Below are positions 37,382-45,602 of a DNA stretch of 64,000 nt, in pieces (position 1 is the first letter of the stretch; every line of letters begins with the position of its first letter). The DNA comes from an uncultured Granulosicoccaceae bacterium (GTDB lineage: Bacteria > Pseudomonadota > Gammaproteobacteria > Granulosicoccales > Granulosicoccaceae): contig CALAJN010000005.1 in NCBI GenBank assembly GCA_937922675.1, forward strand, positions 62,001 through 126,000. The letters run 5' to 3'. The position numbers were made by a program, and so were the translations under genes. The notes beneath the pieces were generated by a model. The model ran no database searches, was not told the DNA's origin, and saw nothing but the letters and a program-made list of their open reading frames with translations.

Positions 37382-38281
37382 TCATCGACTCAACGCACAA
37401 CCGAATCAGCCGACAGCGCAAGGATTCGCGCGGCGGCACAACTGCACAAGTGGGTAGTCGCAGCGCTTGCATCGGATGAGGCGCAATGGCTGGACGAAGC
37501 ACTCACCAAGGCAGACGTCAGACGCAGTCTTGACATCGCCTTCAGTCGTACCGGTCGCAAAACCGGAACTGGCAGGCTCACTGTGGATATAGCAGCACAG
37601 GCGACCGCTGCAAGCCTGATCGCAGGATGGCAGCCTGAGCACTGGGACCTGAGTGATGCTGTTCGTATTCTGCTTGCCATCGCCGCGCTTGAACACGACC
37701 CGACTGCGCTCGATCGTCTGGCCAGACACGCTGATATCGGCGAGCAGTGTGCGCTCTACAGAGGGCTTGTTCTCTATCCGGCAGATGTTGATGTCAGCGA
37801 TCTTGTGGGTCGCGGCTTGCGAACGCACGCACAGCCTGTGTTCGAATCCATAGCGCACTACAGCCCATGGCCTGCCCGAGAGCTTGACCAGCATCGCTGG
37901 AATCATCTGGTACTCAAGGCCATGTTCATGGACATCGCCTTGTGGCCTATTCAGGGGTTTGACGACAGACGCAACGCTGATCTGGCGCGTATGGCGCTGG
38001 ACTTTGCAGCGGAGCGATACGCAGCAGCACGCGCCCTGCCACTGGAGTTGTTCCGCTGCGTTGCGCCCTTTGCGAGTCTGTCCGAGGTGATACGTTACAT
38101 GCCAGATGTTCAGGCGGATGCGCGCGGTCGGTGGCAAGACACCGTGACCACGCGGGCCTTGTCGCTAAGTCTATGGGACAGCACCGACCGTGATCTGACC
38201 GAATTCATTCGGGCACATAGCCCACACGAGGCAGTGATTCAGAGTGGTGAACTACACTGGGGAGCACTCGTCGCGATTTGA
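37379..38281 (+). CDS. eboA: EboA domain protein
   Basis: A 300-residue, mostly helical protein. The middle carries the EboA signature: CALYRGLVLYPADVD, GLRTHAQPVFESIAHYSPWPARELDQHRWNHL in parts, LKAMFMDIALWPIQGFDDRRNADLARMALDFAAERYAAARALPLELFRCV in parts. No catalytic residues are known for this family. A longer open frame reaches 36986, but it runs antisense through eboF, and homologues begin near this point, so ATG 37379 is used. The start overlaps that of eboF. EboB follows after 90 nt. Confidence 0.88.
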   Translation: MSSTQRTTESADSARIRAAAQLHKWVVAALASDEAQWLDEALTKADVRRSLDIAFSRTGRKTGTGRLTVDIAAQATAASLIAGWQPEHWDLSDAVRILLAIAALEHDPTALDRLARHADIGEQCALYRGLVLYPADVDVSDLVGRGLRTHAQPVFESIAHYSPWPARELDQHRWNHLVLKAMFMDIALWPIQGFDDRRNADLARMALDFAAERYAAARALPLELFRCVAPFASLSEVIRYMPDVQADARGRWQDTVTTRALSLSLWDSTDRDLTEFIRAHSPHEAVIQSGELHWGALVAI

Positions 38282-38371
38282 ACGATGCTGGCTCTGCGGG
38301 TATCCGATGGTAAGTATGCGACTGAGCGCCAGGACAGACCGTTGTGTGGCAGACCGCCAACAGAGAATGAC

Positions 38372-39328
38372 ATGAACCCCGATATCAAGGATTCAACAGC
38401 GATTCGTCAGATGTTCATCGATCCTCATGCGCACATGATCTCGCGCACCACGGACGACTACGAGGCCATGGCAGCTGCGGGCATTGTGGCCCTGATCGAG
38501 CCTGCTTTCTGGCAAGGGCAGCCGCGCACGCATGTCGCCACCTATGAGGACTATCTTTCAGCCATACTGGGCTTTGAGCGATTCAGGGCGAGCCAGTTTG
38601 GCATTCGTCACTATTGCACTATCGGTCTGAATTCCAAGGAGGCCAACGACGAGTCACTGGCTGAAGCGGTCATGGACATCCTGCCGCGCTTCGCTGCCAA
38701 GGATGGTGTCGTCGCTATCGGAGAGATTGGCTACGATGAGCAAACCGAGCTTGAGGATCGCTACTTTCGTGCACAGATCGAACTAGCCAAGGAACTTGAA
38801 TTACCTGTTCTGGTGCATACGCCGCATCGGGACAAGAAAGCAGGCACAACGCGCTCCATGGATGTATGCGAGGAACACGGTATTGATCCTCGCATGGTCA
38901 TCGTGGATCACAACAACGAGGAGACGATCGACGAAGTTCTGGAGCGCGGCTATTGGGCAGCGTTCTCGGTCTACCCGTCAACCAAGATGGGCAAGGAACG
39001 AATGGTCCGTCTGATGAAGAGCTACGGAGCGGAGCGCGTGATAGTGAACTCGGCCTGCGACTGGGGTATCTCCGAGCCGCTGGCAGTTGCCAAAACCGCC
39101 GAGCTTGCGTTATCCAGTGGTGTTCCCGCAGAGGCAGTGCATCTTTCCTGCTACGCCAATGCACTGGCGGCCTATGGGCAATCCGGTCAGATCAGTGACT
39201 CGCATTGGCTGACGCCTATGGAGATTGACCAGCGTGAGAGTTTTGCCGGCAACTCGATACTGCGCGGTGGCCGCGAGCCTGTTGTGGAGCACCATGACGG
39301 CAGGCGCACCCCGAACGAGGCAGCCTAG
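38372..39328 (+). CDS. eboB: TatD-like metal-dependent hydrolase EboB
   Basis: A 318-residue amidohydrolase-fold protein. The metal-binding HxH is in FIDPHAHMISRTTDDYEAMAAAG, the bridging Glu in AIGEIGYDEQTE, and further ligands are in PVLVHTPHRDKKAG, MVIVDHNNEE and NSACDWGIS. It belongs to the EboB branch of TatD-like hydrolases; DNase activity should not be assumed. ATG 38372 is chosen since homologues start just before the HxH motif; ATG 38285 would add 29 unconserved residues. It completes the six ebo genes. Confidence 0.9.
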   Translation: MNPDIKDSTAIRQMFIDPHAHMISRTTDDYEAMAAAGIVALIEPAFWQGQPRTHVATYEDYLSAILGFERFRASQFGIRHYCTIGLNSKEANDESLAEAVMDILPRFAAKDGVVAIGEIGYDEQTELEDRYFRAQIELAKELELPVLVHTPHRDKKAGTTRSMDVCEEHGIDPRMVIVDHNNEETIDEVLERGYWAAFSVYPSTKMGKERMVRLMKSYGAERVIVNSACDWGISEPLAVAKTAELALSSGVPAEAVHLSCYANALAAYGQSGQISDSHWLTPMEIDQRESFAGNSILRGGREPVVEHHDGRRTPNEAA

Positions 39329-39370
39329 TCGTCATCTGCTTCAGTCATACCCTCAATCTACAGGGCGGTC

Positions 39371-41197
39371 ATGGATAACCCACTTCTCGCGTTTGCAGGG
39401 ATCGCCGCTTTGTGTGGTGCTTGCCAGTGGCTCGCATGGCGCGTAAAGCTGCCCTCGATCCTGTTCCTTCTGAGCGCCGGAATACTGGTGGGTCCGGTGT
39501 TTGGGGTGTTCCAGCCAGATGCCTTTCTCGGGGAGCTGTTGTTTCCCTTTGTGTCAATTGCGGTAGCCATCATTCTGTTTGAGGGTGGATTGACGCTCCG
39601 GTTTTCCGACATTCGCGGACACGGGGCATCGGTTACACGCCTTATCACAGTGGGTGTACTGATCTCCTGGATACTGCTCTCCTGCGCCGCGCGCTGGATA
39701 TTTGACATGCCGTGGACTCTGGCTTTGATCTTTGGGTCCATCGTCGTGGTCAGTGGTCCTACCGTGGTCAAACCGCTGTTGCGTTCGGTGCGCCCTTCGG
39801 ACAAGGTCGGCCATATTCTGAATTGGGAAGGTATCCTGATCGATCCTGTGGGCGTTTTTCTCGCACTACTGGTATTCGATGCCGTTCTGCTGGATACACC
39901 GGATGCGGGCCCCGTACATATCGTTCTCACTCTGGTAAAGCTGATCGTCATAGGTGGGGTGCTCGGTTGTGCCGCTGGCTACGGCATGGCGACGACACTG
40001 AAGCGTTATCTGGTGCCCGACTACCTTGTTAACGCAATGGCACTCGTTACCGTTGTCATTGTGTTCAGCGTGGCTGAAACGTTGCAGCACGAATCCGGTT
40101 TGCTTGCGGTCACGATCATGGGTGTATGGCTTGCAAATACACGTGGTTTGCACATCGAGGAGATCCTGCATTTCAAGGAAGATTTGAGCGTACTTCTGAT
40201 CTCCGGTCTGTTCATCATCCTCGCCTCGCGCCTCAACATTGGCCTGATACCGCAATACGGCTGGCAAATACTGGCGTTGCTGGCGGTCGCGCAATTTATC
40301 GTTCGCCCGATCAACGCCTGGGTATGCACTGCGGGATCTGATCTGTCTGCTCGGGAGCGCTGGTTTATCGGCTGGATTTCCCCACGCGGGATAGTGGCGG
40401 CCGCGGTGTCCTCCTTGTTCGTGATTCGTCTTGAAGAGGCCAATGTGCCCATGGCCGAGCTCCTGGTGCCGTTGGTGTTCAGCATGATCATCGGTACCGT
40501 GGTCTTTCAGAGTCTGACCGCTAAACCGCTCGCCAACAAACTTGGCATCAGCAACCCTGAACCCAATGGCGTCCTGATCGTCGGCGCCAACGATATTGCA
40601 CTTGCTCTGGCAACCGCGCTACGCGATAGAGGCATCCATGTGCGCCTGGCCGACACGTCATGGCGCAACGTGCGCGCTGCCCGCCGAATGGGGCTGGAGG
40701 CGTATCACGGCAATCCAACATCGGGACATGCTGCCGAGAACCTTGAGCTTCAAGGTATTGGCAAGTTGTTGGCAGTGTCGGCAAACCGTGATGCCAACGC
40801 ACTTGCAGGCATGCACTACCGTGACGAATTTGGCTCCAGCTCGGTGTTTACGCTCGAAGGCGCATCCGAAGACGAGATCTATGAGCGTTTTGATACTGCG
40901 AATCGAAACAGAGCCCAGCCCTTGTTCGATCCAGACCTGAACTATGGCCGTCTAGCGAAGTTGATGCGAGAAGGGGAAATACGAAGCCTCGAACTGACCG
41001 AACCCAAGGATGGCGAAGACAGCGACAACAATGATGGCCTTGTCGAGCGAGACCTGCCGCTGTTTGCACTCGATCCAGCGGGCAAACTTCACGTGTACGG
41101 GTCTGGTGTGGCATTCACGCCAAAAACCGGCTGGTCCGTCATCGCGCTGAGGCCACCGGTGCCCGAGGAGACACCTTCAGCCGTACACGCCAGCTGA
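39371..41197 (+). CDS. CPA1 Na+(K+)/H+ antiporter with C-terminal nucleotide-binding-like domain
   Basis: A 608-residue inner-membrane antiporter. Residues 1-385 form about 12-13 helices. Motifs include FPFVSIAVAIILFEGGLTLRF, VVSGPTVVKPLLRSVRPSDKVG, ILNWEGILIDPVGVFLALLVF with the exchange-site acidic residue, and WFIGWISPRGIVAAAVSSLF. Residues about 395-500 look like a Rossmann TrkA-N regulatory domain (GVLIVGANDIALALATALRDRG), and the last 100 residues are hydrophilic. Exchange of Na+ or K+ for H+ would serve pH and salt balance in seawater. ATG 39371 lies 42 nt after eboB; functional linkage to ebo is not implied. Confidence 0.87.
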   Translation: MDNPLLAFAGIAALCGACQWLAWRVKLPSILFLLSAGILVGPVFGVFQPDAFLGELLFPFVSIAVAIILFEGGLTLRFSDIRGHGASVTRLITVGVLISWILLSCAARWIFDMPWTLALIFGSIVVVSGPTVVKPLLRSVRPSDKVGHILNWEGILIDPVGVFLALLVFDAVLLDTPDAGPVHIVLTLVKLIVIGGVLGCAAGYGMATTLKRYLVPDYLVNAMALVTVVIVFSVAETLQHESGLLAVTIMGVWLANTRGLHIEEILHFKEDLSVLLISGLFIILASRLNIGLIPQYGWQILALLAVAQFIVRPINAWVCTAGSDLSARERWFIGWISPRGIVAAAVSSLFVIRLEEANVPMAELLVPLVFSMIIGTVVFQSLTAKPLANKLGISNPEPNGVLIVGANDIALALATALRDRGIHVRLADTSWRNVRAARRMGLEAYHGNPTSGHAAENLELQGIGKLLAVSANRDANALAGMHYRDEFGSSSVFTLEGASEDEIYERFDTANRNRAQPLFDPDLNYGRLAKLMREGEIRSLELTEPKDGEDSDNNDGLVERDLPLFALDPAGKLHVYGSGVAFTPKTGWSVIALRPPVPEETPSAVHAS

Positions 41198-41243
41198 GCC
41201 GTCATCGCTCTCCATTGGCGAGCGACTCATTGTGTCTCCAACG

Positions 41244-41271
41244 GTCAGGACAGGCCCGTCAGGACAGGCCC
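41244..41271. repeat. two tandem copies of a 14-nt unit at a gene end
   Basis: GTCAGGACAGGCCC is directly repeated twice. The stop codon of the minus-strand gene lies in the second copy. A unit of 14 nt is not a multiple of three, so gain or loss of a copy would change the end of that protein. Confidence 0.7.
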
Positions 41272-41711
41272 GTACTGAATTGCTCATTCTGCTGAGCGGT
41301 CAGCAGGTTGGCCAGTGCACCCTGTTTGAATCCGCTGCCACGCGAATTGATGATGCTGGGAAGCTCTATGTCATTGTCGCGCATGTGTTTGCACACCGCA
41401 GCGATCGACCGACTGCCGCGGGCAACGAGCGTGCCCTTGAGCACACGCACCGGCCCGCCGCCATCAGCTGAGGCCTCATCGTCAGCTTCCTCGCGAGTGG
41501 CATCAACAATTTCATCAATAGTTGCCTTCCAACGGATGCCATCACCAGTACAGGCAATTATCTCGTCGCCCGCCTCGATGGCAAGGTAATCGCGAGCTAG
41601 AGCCCGCGTCTGACACTCTTCAGGGTTGGCAACGACAAGACCACGAATAGTTCCGTGCTCCACCGTGTCCACCTTCTGGGCGGTATTCAAGTAGACGAGA
41701 TAGGTGTTCAC
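41259..41711 (-). CDS. hypothetical protein
   Basis: A 150-residue protein I cannot assign. It starts MNTYLVYLNTAQKVDTVEHGTIRGLVVANPEE, then has ALARDYLAIEAGDEIIACTGDGIRWKATIDEIVDATREEA, an acidic stretch, and a C-terminal RGSRSIAAVCKHMRDNDIELPSIINSRGSG in part. No signal peptide or membrane helix is seen. Codon use and the clean start look like a real gene. It is convergent with the antiporter gene and lies 153 nt downstream of the DUF4175-like gene on the same strand, so it may be the tail of that operon. Confidence 0.55.
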   Translation of the reverse strand: MNTYLVYLNTAQKVDTVEHGTIRGLVVANPEECQTRALARDYLAIEAGDEIIACTGDGIRWKATIDEIVDATREEADDEASADGGGPVRVLKGTLVARGSRSIAAVCKHMRDNDIELPSIINSRGSGFKQGALANLLTAQQNEQFSTGLS

Positions 41712-41864
41712 TTAAGAGCCTGTCGGTAACGTGACTCACAGTCTATCCTTATTGGGACATTAGCGTCCAATCACGGCTGAAAACCGGTGGAACAGGGCTT
41801 GTACAGAGAACGGCACAAAGGCCGTCTCAGAGCGCCAGACGGCGTTCCATGCGCTGGTGATGGC

Positions 41865-44800
41865 TCAACGAGTTGCACGGCGCGGTGTTTCACTCAGCTG
41901 CCGGTAGTATTCTGCGGCCGATTCTGACACCTCGGCTGCCTCCGGCTGTGTCTCAACGGCCACGGCGCTGGGGCTTGTATTGTCAGCAAGGCCCAGTTCG
42001 AGCTGTTCCAACAGCCGCAAGACGTTGCGGTATTCCTCATCCAGCCTCGCCTGATTGATGCCGCTGTCGCCCAATCGCAAGGCATCGGCAGATGCCCGCA
42101 GCGAGTCGAGATCCGACGGCGGTATGCCCAGTTCCTGAAGCTCGGGTACCAGATCGTCCAGCGCTTCGACAGTGTCTTCCGGTGACAGAGGGGCCGAGTT
42201 TCTGACGATAGCGCGCTGAGCACCGTCGCGCCCGCCTGACTGACCGTTGCCCTGAGAACCGCTGGAAGCGGGGCCTCTTTGACCACCGCCCTCTCCTTGC
42301 TGATCATCGCCCTGGCCCTGCTGACCCCGGCCCTGCTGCCCCTCGCCCTGCTGACCCCGGCCCTGCTGCCCTTCGCCCTGCTGACCTTCGCCCTGCTGCC
42401 CTTCGCCTTGCTGACCTTCGCCTTGCTGCCTTTCGCCTTGCTGCCCTTCGCCCTGCTGACCTTCGCCTTGCTGACCTTCGCCTTGCTCGCGACTACCTTG
42501 CTCGCCGCTCAGACCGCCACCTTCGCCATTCATGGCCAGTCGCAAATCTCTAAGACGATCCAGCGCTTCGTCGCGTTGGCGGTTCTCGTTGTCGTTCGGA
42601 CCAAGAGACTCCGCAGGTGCTGTGGCCGCGGCATCAACCAGCCGGTCACGCCACTCTCGCAGGGCATTGGTCGCCAGGCTCTCGCCTGGCAACAACGTGA
42701 CGAACCTGCCGAGTGCCAGACGATCTGCAGCATTCCCGATGATGAATGCTGCGCGACTTTCATCCAGCCTTTCGACCGCTATCTGAAGCTCCTTGCCGAT
42801 TCGTGGAGCCTCATCACCAAAGCGATCAATCAGCTGTTCGACCTCTGTGCGCACTTGCTCAAGCTCGGTCTGCAAGATACTTTTGCGTTGCGCAAGTTCA
42901 TTGGTTGCTTCTCTGATCACACCAGATGATCTTCCTCTGCTGCGCGCGTCCTGGCTGCGTTCCTGCATCTGTCGCAGTTCAAACTCTGTATCGCGTTGTT
43001 CCTCAAGCAGGCGTTCGGCCGTGGCCGCCGCCGCTTCCAGAGCTGCCACCAGGTCACGCGAACGCGCTTGGTTCAAGCCACGCAGGGCCTCTTGCAATGC
43101 ATCGCCCGCCTGATCCTGGCCCTCGCCTGGTTCTGCATCAGCATCTGCGGCATCACTGCCGTTTGCAGCGGACTCTGTTGATTCACCGCCGTCGGCAAGT
43201 TCGGTGTCCGCGGCTGCTTGCTCTCTCTCGAGGGCATCGCGTGCACGTTGTAGCTGCTCAGCCGCTTGTGCAGCGGCCTCCTGCAGCGCTTCAGATTCAG
43301 CTCCTGTGGCGTTTTCTGCCTGCTGCTCGAGCTCCTCAAGCTCACGCTGCAAGCGCTCAAGATCGCGTTCAAGCTGCTGGCGTTGCCAGCGTTCTTCACG
43401 AGCCGTGGTCTGTTGTTGTCGTGCTCGCTCAGCCTGTAACTCTTCACGGCGGGCAAGCTCTGCGAGTTCTTCAAAAATGTCATCGAGTTGGTCAGCTGCA
43501 CCTTGACTACCACCTCGGTCAGGTTGCTCGTATTGATTGCGTTCAAGATCCATCTCCAGATCGAACATCTCGGCCATATCCTGTCCTGCCTGCCCGCCAC
43601 CGCCGCCCTGATCTGCTTGCTGTCGCGTCATGCGAATATCTGCAAACAGCGCCTCAGCTCGCTGCAACAGCTGGAGCGCAAGCTGTTGAGGCTGGATCGC
43701 ATCGTCGAAATCCAGAGCCTCAAGTGCCACAGCTGAGGGTTCCATGGCATCGGCCGCCTCGCGCAGATAGCGCACAAACTCACGAATCTCCTCGCCCTGA
43801 TTGACCAATTCGCGACGTTCTGATCTATCGGCCAGGGTGCGCGCCTGATCCGCAAGTGTTCTTTGTAGTTCAGCGAGCAGGCTTGCATTGTCTTCCATGC
43901 CGACCGTGTCCCCGCCCGCTGTTTCAACGCTGCGTTGCAAATTCCATGTGGCTACCAGAATCTCCTTCTGACGTTGCGATATCTCGCTACCTTCATTCGC
44001 GGCACCGCCGCCACCGCCGCCTCCGCCACCGCCTCCCTGACCCTCTGAGAAACGTCGATCAAAGGGGCGTACGTCAACGAGCATCATGTCTGTCTCGGTG
44101 ACGTTGTCGTGGTCGCGCACGCGTACGTAATAGCTCACCAGATCCCCCGGAACCATTGGGGCAGGTGTTGTTCCGTCATCGGCCAGACCAAGGGACTCAA
44201 GCGGAAACACATACTCGGCAGCACCCTCTTCGGACAAGGTCAGCTCTTGGGTGAGCCAGTCTCCCGCGTTTACTGAATACAGAAGTTCGATTGATTCGAT
44301 TGCAAAATCATCGCGCGCATCGACCGCTACCAACACCTCTTCAATCGGGGAGGCACTGACATCGCGTCCCGGTGCCGTAAACCGCACTTCAGGTGGTGTG
44401 TCGCCGCGAAGTGAGATAGCGTATTGCGGAGTAATGGCCACATCGCGATCCAGCACGCGATCGAACAACTGGTAATGGGAGTCCTCGACCAGTGTCAGGT
44501 TGGTGGCGTAGACCATACTGACGCCACCCTCCGCGACAGTAGGCGGATCGAGATTGATGCGCCGAGACCCAACAACCAGCACAGGTTCTTCCAGTGCCTT
44601 ATCCGTTGTAAACGACAGTGCAATCCGTGTATCGAGAACCCCCTCCAGGTTACTTGCGTTGTCGTCGACTCGTGTTTCCAGTTGCGTCCATTCTGGATAG
44701 GTGTATTCGGCGGTCAGTCGTTCCAGGCGCGCAGGTTCTACCACCTCGACCGTGTACACCTGACTCTCATTGAACGCTGCTTTGACGTAATACTCAAGCG

Positions 44801-45602
44801 GCGCGTCTACCCTGAATACGGTAAAGCGGAATTGTCCATCCGAGTCAGCGGAGAGCTCAGTCTGCTGCCAATCACCCAGGGCATCGGTTGCGTGAAGGGT
44901 GACACTGTCGCGCTCAAATCCAAACAAGGCAATCTCTATCTCGAGATTGTCTCCACTCAGTATCTCGGTATTGCCAGGAAGCACTGCGACCAAGCGTGTC
45001 TCGACCAGTCCCGGCTCTCGCCAGCCCCACCACAGGTGCTTGGCCCCCTGACGCCAGTTTTCGTGACCACGGTCTATGAAAGACACCGCTGCCAGCCCCA
45101 TGGCCAACAACGCCAGTACAGGCAAGAGAATTGAGCTCAGTGGTACCACACGGGACAGAGGAACACGACGTGCCACACTCAGGGCATCACGGGCGAGGAG
45201 TGGCAGGAAACTCTGATTTGCACTCTTGTCGCGGTTGTCCATGTAGGTGCGCACGCGATCGTTGAAGGCAGCATCGGCACTTTCTACAAGGTTGACACCT
45301 CGGTCTGCCTGCAATCGCGACAAGGGTTGCCAGACCAGCACGGTTACACCGATAAACAGTGCGAGGGCAAACAGGATGCGTACCGAGTTGACCACAGTGG
45401 GCGTGTACCCGAATGTCAGACCGAGAATCACTCCCGATGCCGTCAGAACAGCCAAACCGAGAAGAATAATCGCCGCAGCCTGTAAACAGGTACGCACGCT
45501 CTGCCGGCGCCGGGCACCGCCCACGTACTGCTCCAGCTGTTCGACTGAGCTGACCCGAGAGCGCCGTCGCTCAGACCGAGGTGTGTGACTGTCCGAATTC
45601 AT
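41865..45602 (-). CDS. giant DUF4175-like membrane protein with coiled coil and low-complexity tail
   Basis: A 1245-residue protein. Three membrane helices (about 39-63, 73-93, 148-172) precede a long extracytoplasmic part with repeated beta-sandwich-like units (about 190-520), where WREPGLVETRLVAVLPGNTEILSGD opens an Ig-like series. A poly-Gly run (about 522-532) separates it from a long helical, Gln/Glu/Arg-rich coiled coil (about 540-1000). A (GEGQQ)n tail and a conserved end domain of about 110 residues follow. It resembles DUF4175/TIGR02302-type proteins that accompany MoxR/DUF58/VWA genes. Its ATG overlaps the stop of the VWA gene. It may act as a scaffold or peptidoglycan-spanning element; function unknown. 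Confidence 0.75.
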   Translation of the reverse strand: MNSDSHTPRSERRRSRVSSVEQLEQYVGGARRRQSVRTCLQAAAIILLGLAVLTASGVILGLTFGYTPTVVNSVRILFALALFIGVTVLVWQPLSRLQADRGVNLVESADAAFNDRVRTYMDNRDKSANQSFLPLLARDALSVARRVPLSRVVPLSSILLPVLALLAMGLAAVSFIDRGHENWRQGAKHLWWGWREPGLVETRLVAVLPGNTEILSGDNLEIEIALFGFERDSVTLHATDALGDWQQTELSADSDGQFRFTVFRVDAPLEYYVKAAFNESQVYTVEVVEPARLERLTAEYTYPEWTQLETRVDDNASNLEGVLDTRIALSFTTDKALEEPVLVVGSRRINLDPPTVAEGGVSMVYATNLTLVEDSHYQLFDRVLDRDVAITPQYAISLRGDTPPEVRFTAPGRDVSASPIEEVLVAVDARDDFAIESIELLYSVNAGDWLTQELTLSEEGAAEYVFPLESLGLADDGTTPAPMVPGDLVSYYVRVRDHDNVTETDMMLVDVRPFDRRFSEGQGGGGGGGGGGGAANEGSEISQRQKEILVATWNLQRSVETAGGDTVGMEDNASLLAELQRTLADQARTLADRSERRELVNQGEEIREFVRYLREAADAMEPSAVALEALDFDDAIQPQQLALQLLQRAEALFADIRMTRQQADQGGGGGQAGQDMAEMFDLEMDLERNQYEQPDRGGSQGAADQLDDIFEELAELARREELQAERARQQQTTAREERWQRQQLERDLERLQRELEELEQQAENATGAESEALQEAAAQAAEQLQRARDALEREQAAADTELADGGESTESAANGSDAADADAEPGEGQDQAGDALQEALRGLNQARSRDLVAALEAAAATAERLLEEQRDTEFELRQMQERSQDARSRGRSSGVIREATNELAQRKSILQTELEQVRTEVEQLIDRFGDEAPRIGKELQIAVERLDESRAAFIIGNAADRLALGRFVTLLPGESLATNALREWRDRLVDAAATAPAESLGPNDNENRQRDEALDRLRDLRLAMNGEGGGLSGEQGSREQGEGQQGEGQQGEGQQGERQQGEGQQGEGQQGEGQQGEGQQGRGQQGEGQQGRGQQGQGDDQQGEGGGQRGPASSGSQGNGQSGGRDGAQRAIVRNSAPLSPEDTVEALDDLVPELQELGIPPSDLDSLRASADALRLGDSGINQARLDEEYRNVLRLLEQLELGLADNTSPSAVAVETQPEAAEVSESAAEYYRQLSETPRRATR
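42309..42486 (-). repeat. 15-nt tandem repeats encoding GEGQQ/GRGQQ units
   Basis: About twelve near-identical 15-nt units encode Gly-Glu-Gly-Gln-Gln, with Arg variants, at about residues 1039-1098 of the DUF4175-like protein. The antisense strand is an open frame rich in Leu/Ala; it is a by-product of the repeat. Copy number may vary between strains without changing the frame. Confidence 0.85.

Noticed and set aside
38372..39328. Assignment as a TatD DNase
   Set aside because: Motifs fit the EboB branch, and the neighbouring eboA supports that; nuclease activity is not implied.
41244..42486. CRISPR-like array suggested by repeats
   Set aside because: The repeats are direct tandem copies without spacers, mostly inside a coding frame, and no cas gene is present.
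42279..42929. Plus-strand open frame of 216 codons rich in Leu and Ala, like a membrane protein
   Set aside because: It is the complement of the GEGQQ repeat and coiled coil of the DUF4175-like gene; no ribosome-binding site and no family.
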